Source: Verrucomicrobiota bacterium (GTDB lineage Bacteria > Verrucomicrobiota > Verrucomicrobiia > Limisphaerales > SXQI01). From it: 13,027 nt of DNA. A program made the position numbers and the translations under genes. A model generated the notes under the pieces. That model was not told where the DNA came from and ran no database searches. It saw only the letters and a list, made by a program, of their open reading frames with translations. This document shows positions 1 to 8,074 of the stretch, in pieces. Position 1 is the first letter of the stretch. The number at the start of each line of letters is the position of its first letter. The stretch lies in assembly GCA_008933045.1 (NCBI GenBank), contig WBXJ01000056.1, positions 1 to 13,027 of the forward strand. Direction: 5' to 3'.

Positions 1-108
1 CCAGAATTCATCGCCCGAGTTCCCGCCGCCTTGCTCAAGGAAGTAAACCTCAAGCGACATTATAAAGAGCCGGAAACCATCAAGGCGATTCATTCCATTT
101 CAAAATAA
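1..108 (+). CDS. C-terminal end of an unidentified protein (partial)
   Basis: An open frame runs in from the left edge and ends with TAA at 106-108, giving the last 35 residues of a protein that begins outside the window. The tail is basic and helix-friendly (it contains LLKEVNLKRHY and ends AIHSISK). I do not recognise a family from so short a piece. It is read as a real gene end because the frame is open from base 1, lies in the same direction as the next gene, and is followed by a non-coding spacer. No clear terminator hairpin with a T-tract follows the stop. The function is unknown. Confidence 0.5.
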   Translation, partial: PEFIARVPAALLKEVNLKRHYKEPETIKAIHSISK

Positions 109-250
109 TTGATGCCATGATGAACCCTTGGCGGTGACTTGCCTGCGAAAAGTTGAAACCTCCGGTGCCCTTCCGGTGTCTTATCCCTTGCGAATGTGAC
201 CTGATTTTTCCGTCGAACGGATTGATCCCGCAAGATGTAGGAGCCGAGGG

Positions 251-295
251 ATGAATATTTCGGAACAAGAAATCATCGGATTGGGTTCAAGGTGA
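251..295 (+). CDS. Possible 14-codon leader ORF ahead of the TolC-like gene
   Basis: ATG at 251 is preceded by a purine-rich stretch (AGGAGCCGAGGG, about 239-250) that looks like a better ribosome-binding site than anything before the TolC starts. The frame encodes MNISEQEIIGLGSR and stops with TGA at 293-295. That stop overlaps the GTG at 292-294, which opens the long TolC frame, so coupled translation is conceivable. It resembles no known leader peptide and contains no run of one amino acid typical of attenuators. It may be chance, or it may mark the original start of the gene before a frameshift. Confidence 0.2.
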   Translation: MNISEQEIIGLGSR

Positions 296-348
296 GTGAG
301 GATGAAAGTTTTGACGAAACGGTTGTAATTCAGCAAACTGTGCGAGTG

Positions 349-1875
349 ATGAGAGTCTTTTTTTTATTGGGTGTTGTCCTAGTCGGTGCCTTAACAATGG
401 TTCAAGGCCAAACGAATCGTGCCCCAGCGTTCAACATGGGGACCAACAAGCCGATCACGCTCCCGAATGCCATCCAAATGGCACTCGAACACAACCTGAG
501 TGTAGCCATCGAGCGATTTAACCCACGCCTTGCGGGATTCACCCTCTCGGGGAGCTATGGTGCCTACGACCCTGTCTTGAGCTTCAGTGCCGGTCACGCC
601 TTCAATACGAGCCCAGGAGGAGTCGATGCTCAAGGCCGCAGCTATGCACCTCGTGAGTCTGAGCGCGATTCCTTTGGGGTCGGTTTAAACGGTGCCATCC
701 CCACAGGCACTGGGTTGAGCTATGATATTTTTGCGAATACTTCGGGCTCAGATTTTACCTCATATGTTCCGAGGCTTGCTACGAGTGATTATGTTGCCAG
801 CGAAGGCATCAGCTTGACGCAACCGTTGCTCAAGAATTTTCTTATCGATGGTGCCCGCCTACAAATCCAGATCAACAAGCGCGATTTGCGGATCTCCGAA
901 TGGCGCCTACGTCAGCAGATCATGGTGACCATCGCTGGCGTCGAACAGGCTTATTACCGACTCATTTTCTCCCGTGAGAATATCAAGGTGCAGGAAACCG
1001 CCTACGAGCTTGCCCAGCAACTCGTCAGGGAGTCGAAGAAAAGAGTGCAGGTCGGTGCCATTGCTCCGCTAGATGAGAAACAGGCCGAATCCCAAGCCGC
1101 CGCCACTGAGGCAAGTCTGATCGAAGCTCAGCGCAACTATTCACAGCAAGAGAACGCCCTCAAAGCCCTCGTCACGGACGACTTTGCCTCCTTGTTAGGG
1201 CAAAACCTGAATCCCATTGAAAACCTAGTCGCTGTGCCGGTCGTCACTAGTTTGAGCGATAGTTGGAGCCGAGGTTTGACATCACGCCCTGAGATTCAGG
1301 AGCGGAAACTCACCCTCGAGAAACAAGACTTTACCCTCAAATATCAGAAAAACCAAATTTGGCCTTCCTTGGATGTCACAGCCAGTTACGGTCAAAATGC
1401 GAACAATCTTTCTTATAGCGATGTCCTGCAAGATTTAGGTCGCGATAAAGGACCCAACTACGGGCTGGTAGGTCGCCTTAGTTTTCCAATTGGCAACACC
1501 GCAGCGAAAACCCGTTACCAGTCCTCCAAAATCAACAAACAACAGCTTCTCCTCCAATACAAACAGCAGGAGCAATCCATCATGGTAGAAATTGATGATG
1601 CGATCAAAACTATCCGTAGCACTTTCGAGCAAGTTCAGTCCTCACGAGCTGCCCGAGCCTATGCGCAAGACGCGTTATTCGCTGAGCAGAAAAAACTCGA
1701 AAATGGGAGGAGCACCAGTTATCTGGTTCTGCAATCCCAACGCGATTTAACACAACGTCAATTCGACGAGATTCAAGCGTTAGCCCAATACAATATCGCG
1801 CTATCCGACCTAGCCTTCCGAGAAGGCACCATCCTAGAACGCCATAACCTCTCCATCAGTTTCGATAATAAGTGA
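349..1875 (+). CDS. TolC-family outer-membrane efflux/secretion channel protein
   Basis: This is an outer-membrane channel subunit of the TolC/OEP family. Such proteins form trimers, with a beta-barrel in the outer membrane and a long alpha-helical tunnel in the periplasm, and dock onto RND, ABC or MFS export systems. From ATG 349 the protein is 508 aa. It starts with a signal peptide (MRVFFLLGVVLVGALTMVQG, residues 1-20). The typical N-terminal helix ITLPNAIQMALEHNL follows at about 36-50, then two helical OEP repeats (about 185-275 and 385-490). Family-like segments are GVEQAYYRLIF (198-207), PLDEKQAESQAAATEASLIE (240-259) and RPEIQERK (313-320). The frame is open back to a GTG at 292, but that would add 19 mostly acidic residues before the signal peptide, so ATG 349 is preferred although it has no clear Shine-Dalgarno. 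No adaptor or pump gene is next to it, so the substrate cannot be inferred. Confidence 0.88.
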   Translation: MRVFFLLGVVLVGALTMVQGQTNRAPAFNMGTNKPITLPNAIQMALEHNLSVAIERFNPRLAGFTLSGSYGAYDPVLSFSAGHAFNTSPGGVDAQGRSYAPRESERDSFGVGLNGAIPTGTGLSYDIFANTSGSDFTSYVPRLATSDYVASEGISLTQPLLKNFLIDGARLQIQINKRDLRISEWRLRQQIMVTIAGVEQAYYRLIFSRENIKVQETAYELAQQLVRESKKRVQVGAIAPLDEKQAESQAAATEASLIEAQRNYSQQENALKALVTDDFASLLGQNLNPIENLVAVPVVTSLSDSWSRGLTSRPEIQERKLTLEKQDFTLKYQKNQIWPSLDVTASYGQNANNLSYSDVLQDLGRDKGPNYGLVGRLSFPIGNTAAKTRYQSSKINKQQLLLQYKQQEQSIMVEIDDAIKTIRSTFEQVQSSRAARAYAQDALFAEQKKLENGRSTSYLVLQSQRDLTQRQFDEIQALAQYNIALSDLAFREGTILERHNLSISFDNK

Positions 1876-1899
1876 GGCTGCTGGCCTGCGCCAAACTGT

Positions 1900-2871
1900 T
1901 TACAGGATCTTGAGTTTGGGTAGGTCTTGCGAGTCGATGATGCCGATGGGTTGGTTCTTTTTATTAACGACGATGAGGTCGTCGATTTGGCGTGCGTCGA
2001 AAATCTTCAGGGCTTCTACGGCGAGTGCTTCGGCAGTGATGCAAATTGGATTCTTCGTCATGACTTCCGAAAGTCTTTTGCGCAGGACGTCAGTGTTTTG
2101 GGCCATATGCCGACGGAGATCACCGTCCGTAAACACTCCGACCAATCGCCCCATTGAATCCGTGACGCTGAGACTGCCGGAACGGCATTGGGTCATGACT
2201 AATAAGGCATCCTGAACGGATGACGTTTGTGACGCGACGGGGTTGCGTTCACCGCCTCTCATAATATCGCCAACTTTCAGGAGGAGGGCGCGTCCGATCG
2301 ATCCGGAAGGATGATGCTTGGCGAAATCTGCTTTGTTAAAACCGCGTGCCTGCAGGACAGCCATCGCGAGGGCGTCACCCATCGCCAGCATGGCCGTGGT
2401 GCTAGCGGTTGGGGCGAGGTTGAAGGGACAGGCTTCCTTGCCCACGCGCACGTTGAGAATTAGGTCACTGTGCCGTCCTAGGATCGAGTCTGCCTTCGAT
2501 GTAAAGGCGATGATGTGCACGGAAAATCTTTTGAGCGCGGGTAAGAGTTGGATCAACTCATCGGTTTCGCCGGAATAACTTAAGGCGAGAACAACGTCGC
2601 CATCCACCAGAATCCCGAGGTCACCGTGGAGGGCATCCACGCTGTCCAAAACTACCGCAGTCGATCCTGTGCTCGTCAGTGTTGCCGCGATTTTGCGACC
2701 AATACTTCCCGACTTGCCGATGCCGAGAATGACCAATTTATTTCTCGCCCGCAATCGGGTGACGATTAGGTCGACGGCTTGGGTAAAAGAATCATCCAGT
2801 CGTTGGGCGACAGATTGGAGGGCTGCGATTTCGATGCGGAAAACTTCACGCGCACGGGCGAGATGATTCAT
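1900..2871 (-). CDS. kdsD: KdsD/KpsF/GutQ-type arabinose-5-phosphate isomerase (SIS + two CBS domains)
   Basis: A cytoplasmic sugar-phosphate isomerase, predicted to convert D-ribulose 5-phosphate to D-arabinose 5-phosphate, the first step of Kdo synthesis for lipopolysaccharide. From ATG 2871 it is 323 aa, the usual family length. An upstream GTG at 2874 would add one residue. The N-terminal SIS domain (about 30-190) has GIGKSGSIGRKIAATLTSTG (50-69), LHGDLG (81-86), SYSGETDE (98-105), KEACPFNLAPTASTTA (145-160) and HHPSGSIGR (186-194). Two CBS domains follow (about 203-260 and 268-323). Recalled E. coli KdsD catalytic candidates K59, E111, E152 and H193 correspond, at a constant offset of six, to K53, E105, E146 and H187, all present. 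The residue after KSG, His in E. coli, is Ser here. The gene converges on the TolC-like gene 24 bp away and lies 62 bp after the DUF1501 gene. No other Kdo gene is nearby. The SIS/CBS family call is firm; the exact sugar is inferred. Confidence 0.93.
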   Translation of the reverse strand: MNHLARAREVFRIEIAALQSVAQRLDDSFTQAVDLIVTRLRARNKLVILGIGKSGSIGRKIAATLTSTGSTAVVLDSVDALHGDLGILVDGDVVLALSYSGETDELIQLLPALKRFSVHIIAFTSKADSILGRHSDLILNVRVGKEACPFNLAPTASTTAMLAMGDALAMAVLQARGFNKADFAKHHPSGSIGRALLLKVGDIMRGGERNPVASQTSSVQDALLVMTQCRSGSLSVTDSMGRLVGVFTDGDLRRHMAQNTDVLRKRLSEVMTKNPICITAEALAVEALKIFDARQIDDLIVVNKKNQPIGIIDSQDLPKLKIL

Positions 2872-2936
2872 CACTTCAGTTTCTCACGGGGTCTCGATCC
2901 GTCAAGCAGTCGTCGAGGATTTGGACATGGCATTGC

Positions 2937-4397
2937 TCACGCGAGGATTTGCTTCACGACGTGGCCGTGAACATCGGTGAGACGGAAGCGGCGGCCTTGG
3001 TAGCTTAAGGTGAGCCGTTCGTGGTCGATGCCTAGCAGATGCAGGAGGGTCGCTTGAAGGTCGTGGACGTGGACACCGTCCGATGCAATGTTGTAGCCGT
3101 AATCATCGGTCTCACCAAAAACGGTGCCACCCTTCACCCCGCCGCCAGCCAACCAAATGCTGAAGCAGCGCGGGTGGTGGTCGCGTCCATAGTTCTCGAG
3201 GGTCAGCCCGCCTTGTGAATAGCAGGTGCGCCCAAACTCTCCGCCCCAGATCACCAAGGTATCATCGAGCATCCCGCGTTGTTTGAGATCAGTGATCAGT
3301 GCCGCGCTCGCTTGATCCGTCTCACGAGCCTGATTGCGAATGGCCTTAGGAAGATCCCCATGTTGATCCCATCCTTGATGATAAAGTTGAATAAATCGGA
3401 CGCCTTGTTCCGCAAGCCGTCGCGCCAAGAGGCAGTTAGCTGCAAAGGTGCCAGGTTTACGACTGTCCTCGCCGTAGAGTTCAAAAATTGACTCCGGCTC
3501 CTTTGTCAGATCAGTGACTTCTGGCACGCTTGTTTGCATGCGATAAGCCATTTCATACTGAGAAATACGAGACTCGATTTCGGGATCCAATTCTTTTGAA
3601 AATTGAATGCGGTTCAGGTCGTTGAGTTTATCCAGCAGTGCCCGCCGACCGCTTCCGCACGGGCCATCAGGATTTGCCATGTAAAGGATGGGATCCTTGC
3701 CTGAACGGAACTGAATGCCTTGGTAGCGTGAATCGAGATAGCCCGCACCCCACAGGCGTGAGTAAAGGGGTTGATCCCCTTTGTTCGGTGTCACCAAGAC
3801 CACGAACCCGGGCAGGTTTTGGTTGATCGACCCGAGTCCATAATGCACCCATGATCCGAAAGAAGGGCGACCGGCGATTTGCGAACCTGTTTGGAAAAAT
3901 GTAATCGCCGGATCATGATTGATTGCCTCGGTGTGCATGGAGCGAATCACACAAAGGTCGTCCGCAACCTTGGCTGTGTATGGCAAGATTTCACTGAACC
4001 AAGCACCGCCTTTACCATGTTGTCCGAATTTCAATGCAGAACCGGCAAGCGGAATGGACGCCTGTTGCGCGGTCATCCCTGTCAGCCGTTGGTTGCCTCG
4101 AACGTGATCGGGTAATTGTTCACCGTGATGCTTTTGCAAGAGGGGTTTGTAGTCGAACAGGTCGAGGTGGGATGGCCCTCCGCTTTGAAAAAGGTAGATG
4201 ACTCGCTTTGCTTTGGGGGCAAAGTGGGGAAGGCTGGGAAGTCCACCTAGCGTCTGGGCTGAGGGGGCCGATCCTCGGGCGAATTCAGGTAGCAAGCTGG
4301 CCAGCGCGGCAACCCCGAAGCCCCGCGCACTTTTTGAAAAGAAGTGACGGCGAGTCATCCCAAACGGACTGAAAAGCGGGTTCAAATCAGGTAGCAT
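2937..4397 (-). CDS. DUF1501 domain protein, Tat-exported
   Basis: This is a full-length DUF1501 protein (486 aa). The family has an alkaline-phosphatase/sulfatase-like fold and is abundant in Planctomycetota and Verrucomicrobiota, but its biochemical activity is not established. A twin-arginine signal, TRRHFFSKSARGFG (15-28), is followed by a hydrophobic stretch, so it is probably exported folded. Family landmarks include a VIYLFQSGGPSHLDLFDYKP stretch near residue 65, NHDPAITFFQTGS, WGGEFGRT, and NYGRDHHPRCFSIWLAGGG before a VHDLQATLLHLLGIDH segment near the C-terminus. The start at 4397 is six bases after the stop of the PSD1 gene, so the two are almost certainly one operon. A weak purine-rich site overlaps the end of that gene. 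An internal Met (residue 14) just before the RR motif is a possible alternative start. Confidence 0.93.
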   Translation of the reverse strand: MLPDLNPLFSPFGMTRRHFFSKSARGFGVAALASLLPEFARGSAPSAQTLGGLPSLPHFAPKAKRVIYLFQSGGPSHLDLFDYKPLLQKHHGEQLPDHVRGNQRLTGMTAQQASIPLAGSALKFGQHGKGGAWFSEILPYTAKVADDLCVIRSMHTEAINHDPAITFFQTGSQIAGRPSFGSWVHYGLGSINQNLPGFVVLVTPNKGDQPLYSRLWGAGYLDSRYQGIQFRSGKDPILYMANPDGPCGSGRRALLDKLNDLNRIQFSKELDPEIESRISQYEMAYRMQTSVPEVTDLTKEPESIFELYGEDSRKPGTFAANCLLARRLAEQGVRFIQLYHQGWDQHGDLPKAIRNQARETDQASAALITDLKQRGMLDDTLVIWGGEFGRTCYSQGGLTLENYGRDHHPRCFSIWLAGGGVKGGTVFGETDDYGYNIASDGVHVHDLQATLLHLLGIDHERLTLSYQGRRFRLTDVHGHVVKQILA

Positions 4398-4403
4398 AAA
4401 TCG

Positions 4404-7400
4404 TTACCGTTTCCACACGGTCGCATCGAGGTTCAGGATGGCCTGTGTTACACTGGTCGCTGCAGCCAATTCCACGGCATCTAAGGTGGCATCTCGTTTC
4501 TGGTCGCCGACGTCGACAAGTTTCGTAGCTCGGTCGGGTTCGAGTTTGAATCTTTCACGTTGATCCGTCCAAAGTTCCTTGAGCAACACGACCTCGCGTT
4601 GAATGGGCTTGCGCCCCGTGAGACGCCGGAAAACAAACTCGATACGAGCTTCAAGAGTCACCCCGCCTTCCTTGAGCGTCCGTTCAGCTAAGACTCGTGC
4701 TCCTTCGACAAATTGGGTGTCGTTGAGCAACACAAAAGCCTGTTGGGGTGTGCCTGTGTTACTGCGTTTGACGACGCACACCTCGCGAGAAGGCGCATCA
4801 AACGCTTGCATGTTCGGCATTGGTGCAGTCCGTTTCCAGACAGTATAAAGACTTCGTCGATGGAGGTTGTGATCCGTGCTTTGGCGGTAGGGGGGACTCA
4901 TGGAGTTGCTTTCGCGCCACAGATCGCCGGGTTGGTAAGGGCTAACAGGTGCGCCCCCCATTTCCTCCCACAATAAACCGCTGGCGGCTAGTACCGTGTC
5001 CCTAATCATCTCCGCAGGCCAACGATACGTCGGGCCCCGTGCGAGCATCAAATTCTCTGGATCCTTCTCCGCAAGATCCGGTCGCAACACCGAGTCCTGA
5101 CGATAAGTCGCGCTCAGCACAATTTGCTTCAATGTGCGTTTCACATCCCATCCTGAGCGGACGAAGTCCTGAGCGAGCCAGTCGAGTAACTCGGGATGAG
5201 TCGGTTGTGCGCCTTGGACGCCGAAGTTTTCAGTAGTCGCCACCAAGCCCCTGCCGAAAAGCAATTGCCAGAAACGGTTCATCGCCACGCGAGCGGTCAA
5301 TGGGTGCTGCGGATCCGTCAACCAGAGCGCGAGACCTAGTCGATCCTTGGCAAGACCCGCATCCATCGGTGGTAGCGCAGTAGGAGTGAGACGGGCCACA
5401 AGCTGATCCTCGGTCTGCGGCGCATCGTATCGACCCCGTGCGAGAATATAAGTCGGGCGGTTTTCGAGTTTTTCCTCCATGACGCTGGTTTCCTGCACCC
5501 CGTTACGAGCCTCATAAAACGCACGCAATGCCTCGGACCGTGCCGCATTCGCCACAGCGACCGGCTTCGACAATGCACTGAGGAAGTAAGGACGCAATGC
5601 AGCTTCATCGTGTTGAGTGAGGGATTTTTCCAGGGCGTTTCCATCAAACAAGTGTGCAAATTCTACCGGAGCCAATGCCCGAGAATACACTCGAAGCTCA
5701 TCCATTTTTCCACCCTTCAACCCGAAGGAACGAAAGCGTGCGCCAAAACTGATTCCGCTTCCTCCATTTTGTGGGCTTTTAAAGAGATGATCCCGCAACC
5801 GTTCCATTCGGGCCGGTTGACCGTTCATCGTCAGGGCCATTCCAGCCGCGTGCCCTGAACCGTCGTAACTCACTCCAATCTGCACCCATTGATCGAAGGG
5901 AATCGTATCGAGACTGCGTATGGCTAATGCGTTGCCGGGCCAAAAGCGTTTGATGACAAAAAACAGCCTGCCTTGATCCAGCGAAAGTTCCGTCCCATGA
6001 AACCCCACATCGGTGCCCTCCGTGCGATGAAAAATGATCGCGTTTGTGAGCGTTTTCGGGAGATGTAACCAAAACACGACACTGTAACGATCCCATGGTT
6101 GGAGGCTCCCAGCGGCTTCCGGAAAAGTCAGTTCGTTATCGCCCGTAAACTGCACAGCCTGCCCGGTTTTACCAGTGACCACAGAATTCGCGCCGACCAC
6201 TGAACTCAGATTTTTCGGGTTGGCTAAATTTGGAAACTGATTGGTAAGGATTTCATCCAACGAAAAATGAGCAACCAACCCCGGAACTTCCGGCTTGCTC
6301 AGCCCTCGCTGGAGCCAGTCTTGAAACGGCTTCTCAGCCTGATCCACCGCGAGCTTGGCCTCAGCAGTTTTCTTTTGCAGAGTTTCCTCTGTCGTGATCA
6401 TCGCTTTTTCCTGTTCGGGAGTCGGTAGCAATACGGAAGGCGTGGGCACGCGGGCGGCGTCGTTATACAGCCCCGCTTCGTCGATGTTGTTAAAAAACGA
6501 AGAAAGACTGTAGTAATCCTTCATGGTAAGCGGATCGTATTTATGATCATGGCACCGAGTACACTCAAACGTGAGACCTAGGAACACAGTTCCAAAAGTG
6601 TGGACTCGATCCGCGATGTATTCCTGTCGCCACTCCTCCTCAATACTGCCGCCCTCGTTGGTCTGACGATGAAGCCGGTTAAATGCCGTTGCCAGACGCT
6701 GCTGTCGGTTGGATTTCGGAAGCAAATCTCCGGCGACCTGTTCCTTCAAGAACGTGTCGAACGGCATATTGTCATTCCAGGCGTTCACGACCCAATCTCG
6801 ATACGGCCAAGTCGGGCTCATTTGATCGCTCTGGTATCCATAACTATCTGCGTAACGGGCCGCGTCCAACCAAGGAACCGCGAGACGTTCTCCAAACCTT
6901 TTCGATCGCAGCAGTCGGTCAACAACCGTTTCATACGCTGTTGATGAAAGGTCTGTCAGAAACATTTCGGCCTCAGCGGGCGTCGGGGGGAGACCCGTCA
7001 AATCATAGCTGACTCGACGCAACCATCGTTCCCGACTTGCCTCCGCAGAAGGCTTGATTTTTTGTTGCTCGAGCTTAGCCAGAATGAATCGGTCAATATT
7101 GTTTCGAGGCCACGCTTTATTCTTATTCGCAGGGAGCGAGATTTGATCGGCCAGAGGCTGAAAAGCCCAATGAGGTTCGTAGTGAGCTCCTTCCGAGATC
7201 CAACGGCGGATCAATTCTTTCTCAACTGAAGTCAGGCTTAGTTTCGACTCCAGTGGGGGCATTACGTCATCCGTATCCGAGGTCGTTATCCGTTTCCAAA
7301 CTTCACTTTTGCTAGGTTTTCCCGGGACGATCGGACGAAGGTGCGACTGAGGACGCTCCGCCATAGCTTCCTCGGCCACGTCTAAACGATACTCACCTTT

Positions 7401-7571
7401 ACGGCTATTTTTATCTGGGCCGTGACATTTAAAGCAGCGGTCCGAAAGAATCGGGCGAATGTCTCGGTTGTAACTAACCTTCTCAGCAGCCCTCCCTACT
7501 TCGCAGAGAACCACTGAAAGCAGCCACAAGGCCAGTGCATACCTGCGGCAAGTTGTGCGGGCGTTCAGCAT
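4404..7571 (-). CDS. Planctomycete-type cytochrome c protein: PSCyt1-DUF1549-LamG-DUF1553 (PSD1 family)
   Basis: A large secreted multidomain protein (1055 aa). A signal peptide (about 1-29) is followed by a PSCyt1 domain with a c-type heme site CFKCH at 46-50, inside DIRPILSDRCFKCHGPDKNS. DUF1549 follows (about 154-365), with SYDLTGLPPTPAEAE (188-202) and WLDAARYADSYGYQSD (234-249). A second CxxCH, CTRCH, is at 337-341. A LamG/concanavalin-A-like domain spans about 428-645 (GLVAHFSLDE to GKMDELRVYSRALAP), and DUF1553 runs from about 740 to the end (RVAMNRFWQLLFGRGL, HPELLDWLAQDF). The family is proposed to act in the periplasm or at the cell surface with a DUF1501 partner, which is encoded six bases downstream. 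Its reaction is unknown. The frame is open back to 7649, but ATG 7571 is chosen because AAGGA lies seven bases before it, the signal peptide begins there, and the longer version would overlap the YbjQ gene. Confidence 0.94.
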   Translation of the reverse strand: MLNARTTCRRYALALWLLSVVLCEVGRAAEKVSYNRDIRPILSDRCFKCHGPDKNSRKGEYRLDVAEEAMAERPQSHLRPIVPGKPSKSEVWKRITTSDTDDVMPPLESKLSLTSVEKELIRRWISEGAHYEPHWAFQPLADQISLPANKNKAWPRNNIDRFILAKLEQQKIKPSAEASRERWLRRVSYDLTGLPPTPAEAEMFLTDLSSTAYETVVDRLLRSKRFGERLAVPWLDAARYADSYGYQSDQMSPTWPYRDWVVNAWNDNMPFDTFLKEQVAGDLLPKSNRQQRLATAFNRLHRQTNEGGSIEEEWRQEYIADRVHTFGTVFLGLTFECTRCHDHKYDPLTMKDYYSLSSFFNNIDEAGLYNDAARVPTPSVLLPTPEQEKAMITTEETLQKKTAEAKLAVDQAEKPFQDWLQRGLSKPEVPGLVAHFSLDEILTNQFPNLANPKNLSSVVGANSVVTGKTGQAVQFTGDNELTFPEAAGSLQPWDRYSVVFWLHLPKTLTNAIIFHRTEGTDVGFHGTELSLDQGRLFFVIKRFWPGNALAIRSLDTIPFDQWVQIGVSYDGSGHAAGMALTMNGQPARMERLRDHLFKSPQNGGSGISFGARFRSFGLKGGKMDELRVYSRALAPVEFAHLFDGNALEKSLTQHDEAALRPYFLSALSKPVAVANAARSEALRAFYEARNGVQETSVMEEKLENRPTYILARGRYDAPQTEDQLVARLTPTALPPMDAGLAKDRLGLALWLTDPQHPLTARVAMNRFWQLLFGRGLVATTENFGVQGAQPTHPELLDWLAQDFVRSGWDVKRTLKQIVLSATYRQDSVLRPDLAEKDPENLMLARGPTYRWPAEMIRDTVLAASGLLWEEMGGAPVSPYQPGDLWRESNSMSPPYRQSTDHNLHRRSLYTVWKRTAPMPNMQAFDAPSREVCVVKRSNTGTPQQAFVLLNDTQFVEGARVLAERTLKEGGVTLEARIEFVFRRLTGRKPIQREVVLLKELWTDQRERFKLEPDRATKLVDVGDQKRDATLDAVELAAATSVTQAILNLDATVWKR

Positions 7572-7612
7572 GATCCGTTCCTTAGTGAGAACCGTCATCG
7601 TCCTCCATAAAC

Positions 7613-7957
7613 TTAGACGTTCTCCACAAATACAGCCGTGCCATAGCACAGCACTTCGGTGATGCCGGGTGCAATCTCCGTGGCATCATATCTAAGACCA
7701 ATCACAGCGTTCGCTCCCAGTTGACTTGCGTGGTCGAGAACTTGTTGGAAGGCGTCCTCTCGAGCGCGTTCACACAAGCTGGTGTAAAGCGAGATGTTGC
7801 CTCCAAACAGGCTCTGAATACTCGCGCCAATATTTCCGATGATCGAACGTGAGCGGACAATGATCCCCCGCACAACACCCATCGAACGAACCACTCGATA
7901 GCCGGGGAGTTCGAAGGCAGTCGTTGTTAAGGGGTGAGTTTTATTTTGTATGCTCAT
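7613..7957 (-). CDS. YbjQ-family protein (UPF0145, putative heavy-metal-binding domain)
   Basis: A small cytoplasmic protein (114 aa) of the YbjQ/UPF0145 family, annotated as a putative heavy-metal-binding domain. Members form pentameric rings in structures, and their physiological role is unclear. Family features are the N-terminal beta-strand region GYRVVRSMGVVRGIIVRSRS (19-38), the middle helix SLYTSLCERAREDAFQQVLD (57-76), and the conserved segment GANAVIGLRYDATEI (81-95), followed by EVLCYGTAVFVE. It lacks a signal peptide. It lies 41 bp upstream of the PSD1 gene and 117 bp downstream of argS, all on the same strand. It may therefore lead a transcript that includes PSD1/DUF1501, although nothing shows a functional link. 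No strong Shine-Dalgarno precedes ATG 7957. Confidence 0.9.
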   Translation of the reverse strand: MSIQNKTHPLTTTAFELPGYRVVRSMGVVRGIIVRSRSIIGNIGASIQSLFGGNISLYTSLCERAREDAFQQVLDHASQLGANAVIGLRYDATEIAPGITEVLCYGTAVFVENV

Positions 7958-7975
7958 GTGTTTTCAGTAGGAATG

Positions 7976-7987
7976 TGACCAAGGTCA
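7976..7987. repeat. Short inverted repeat TGACC-aa-GGTCA upstream of the YbjQ gene
   Basis: A perfect 5-bp inverted repeat with a 2-bp spacer lies 18-30 bases upstream of the YbjQ-family start codon on the minus strand, within the 117-bp gap after argS. The symmetry and location would suit a small regulator binding site. Arms this short arise often by chance, and no regulator family is recognised. Confidence 0.2.
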
Positions 7988-8074
7988 ATGAACATTGCAC
8001 GTCCAATCTACGCCTATATTCTTCCTGAGCAAGGCTCGAAAATATCTAGCCGAATGCCGGTCGGGATCGGTGGA

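Noticed and set aside
1892..1920. CCAAACT...AGTTTGG inverted repeat between the convergent TolC-like and kdsD genes, considered as a bidirectional terminator
   Set aside because: The 7-bp stem is AT-rich, its 15-nt loop is long and no T-tract follows on either strand, so it is too weak to call a terminator.
2893..2917. CTCGA...TCGAG inverted repeat between the DUF1501 and kdsD genes
   Set aside because: Only five pairs with a 15-nt loop and no T-tract. This is expected by chance.
5779..6096. 105-codon minus-strand ORF inside the PSD1 gene
   Set aside because: It is an alternative frame of the LamG-encoding region, without its own ribosome-binding site or recognisable motifs.
7572..7649. Extended N-terminus of the PSD1 protein from 7649
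   Set aside because: It overlaps the YbjQ-family gene by 37 bases and puts 26 unrelated residues before a good signal peptide. ATG 7571 has AAGGA at a suitable distance.
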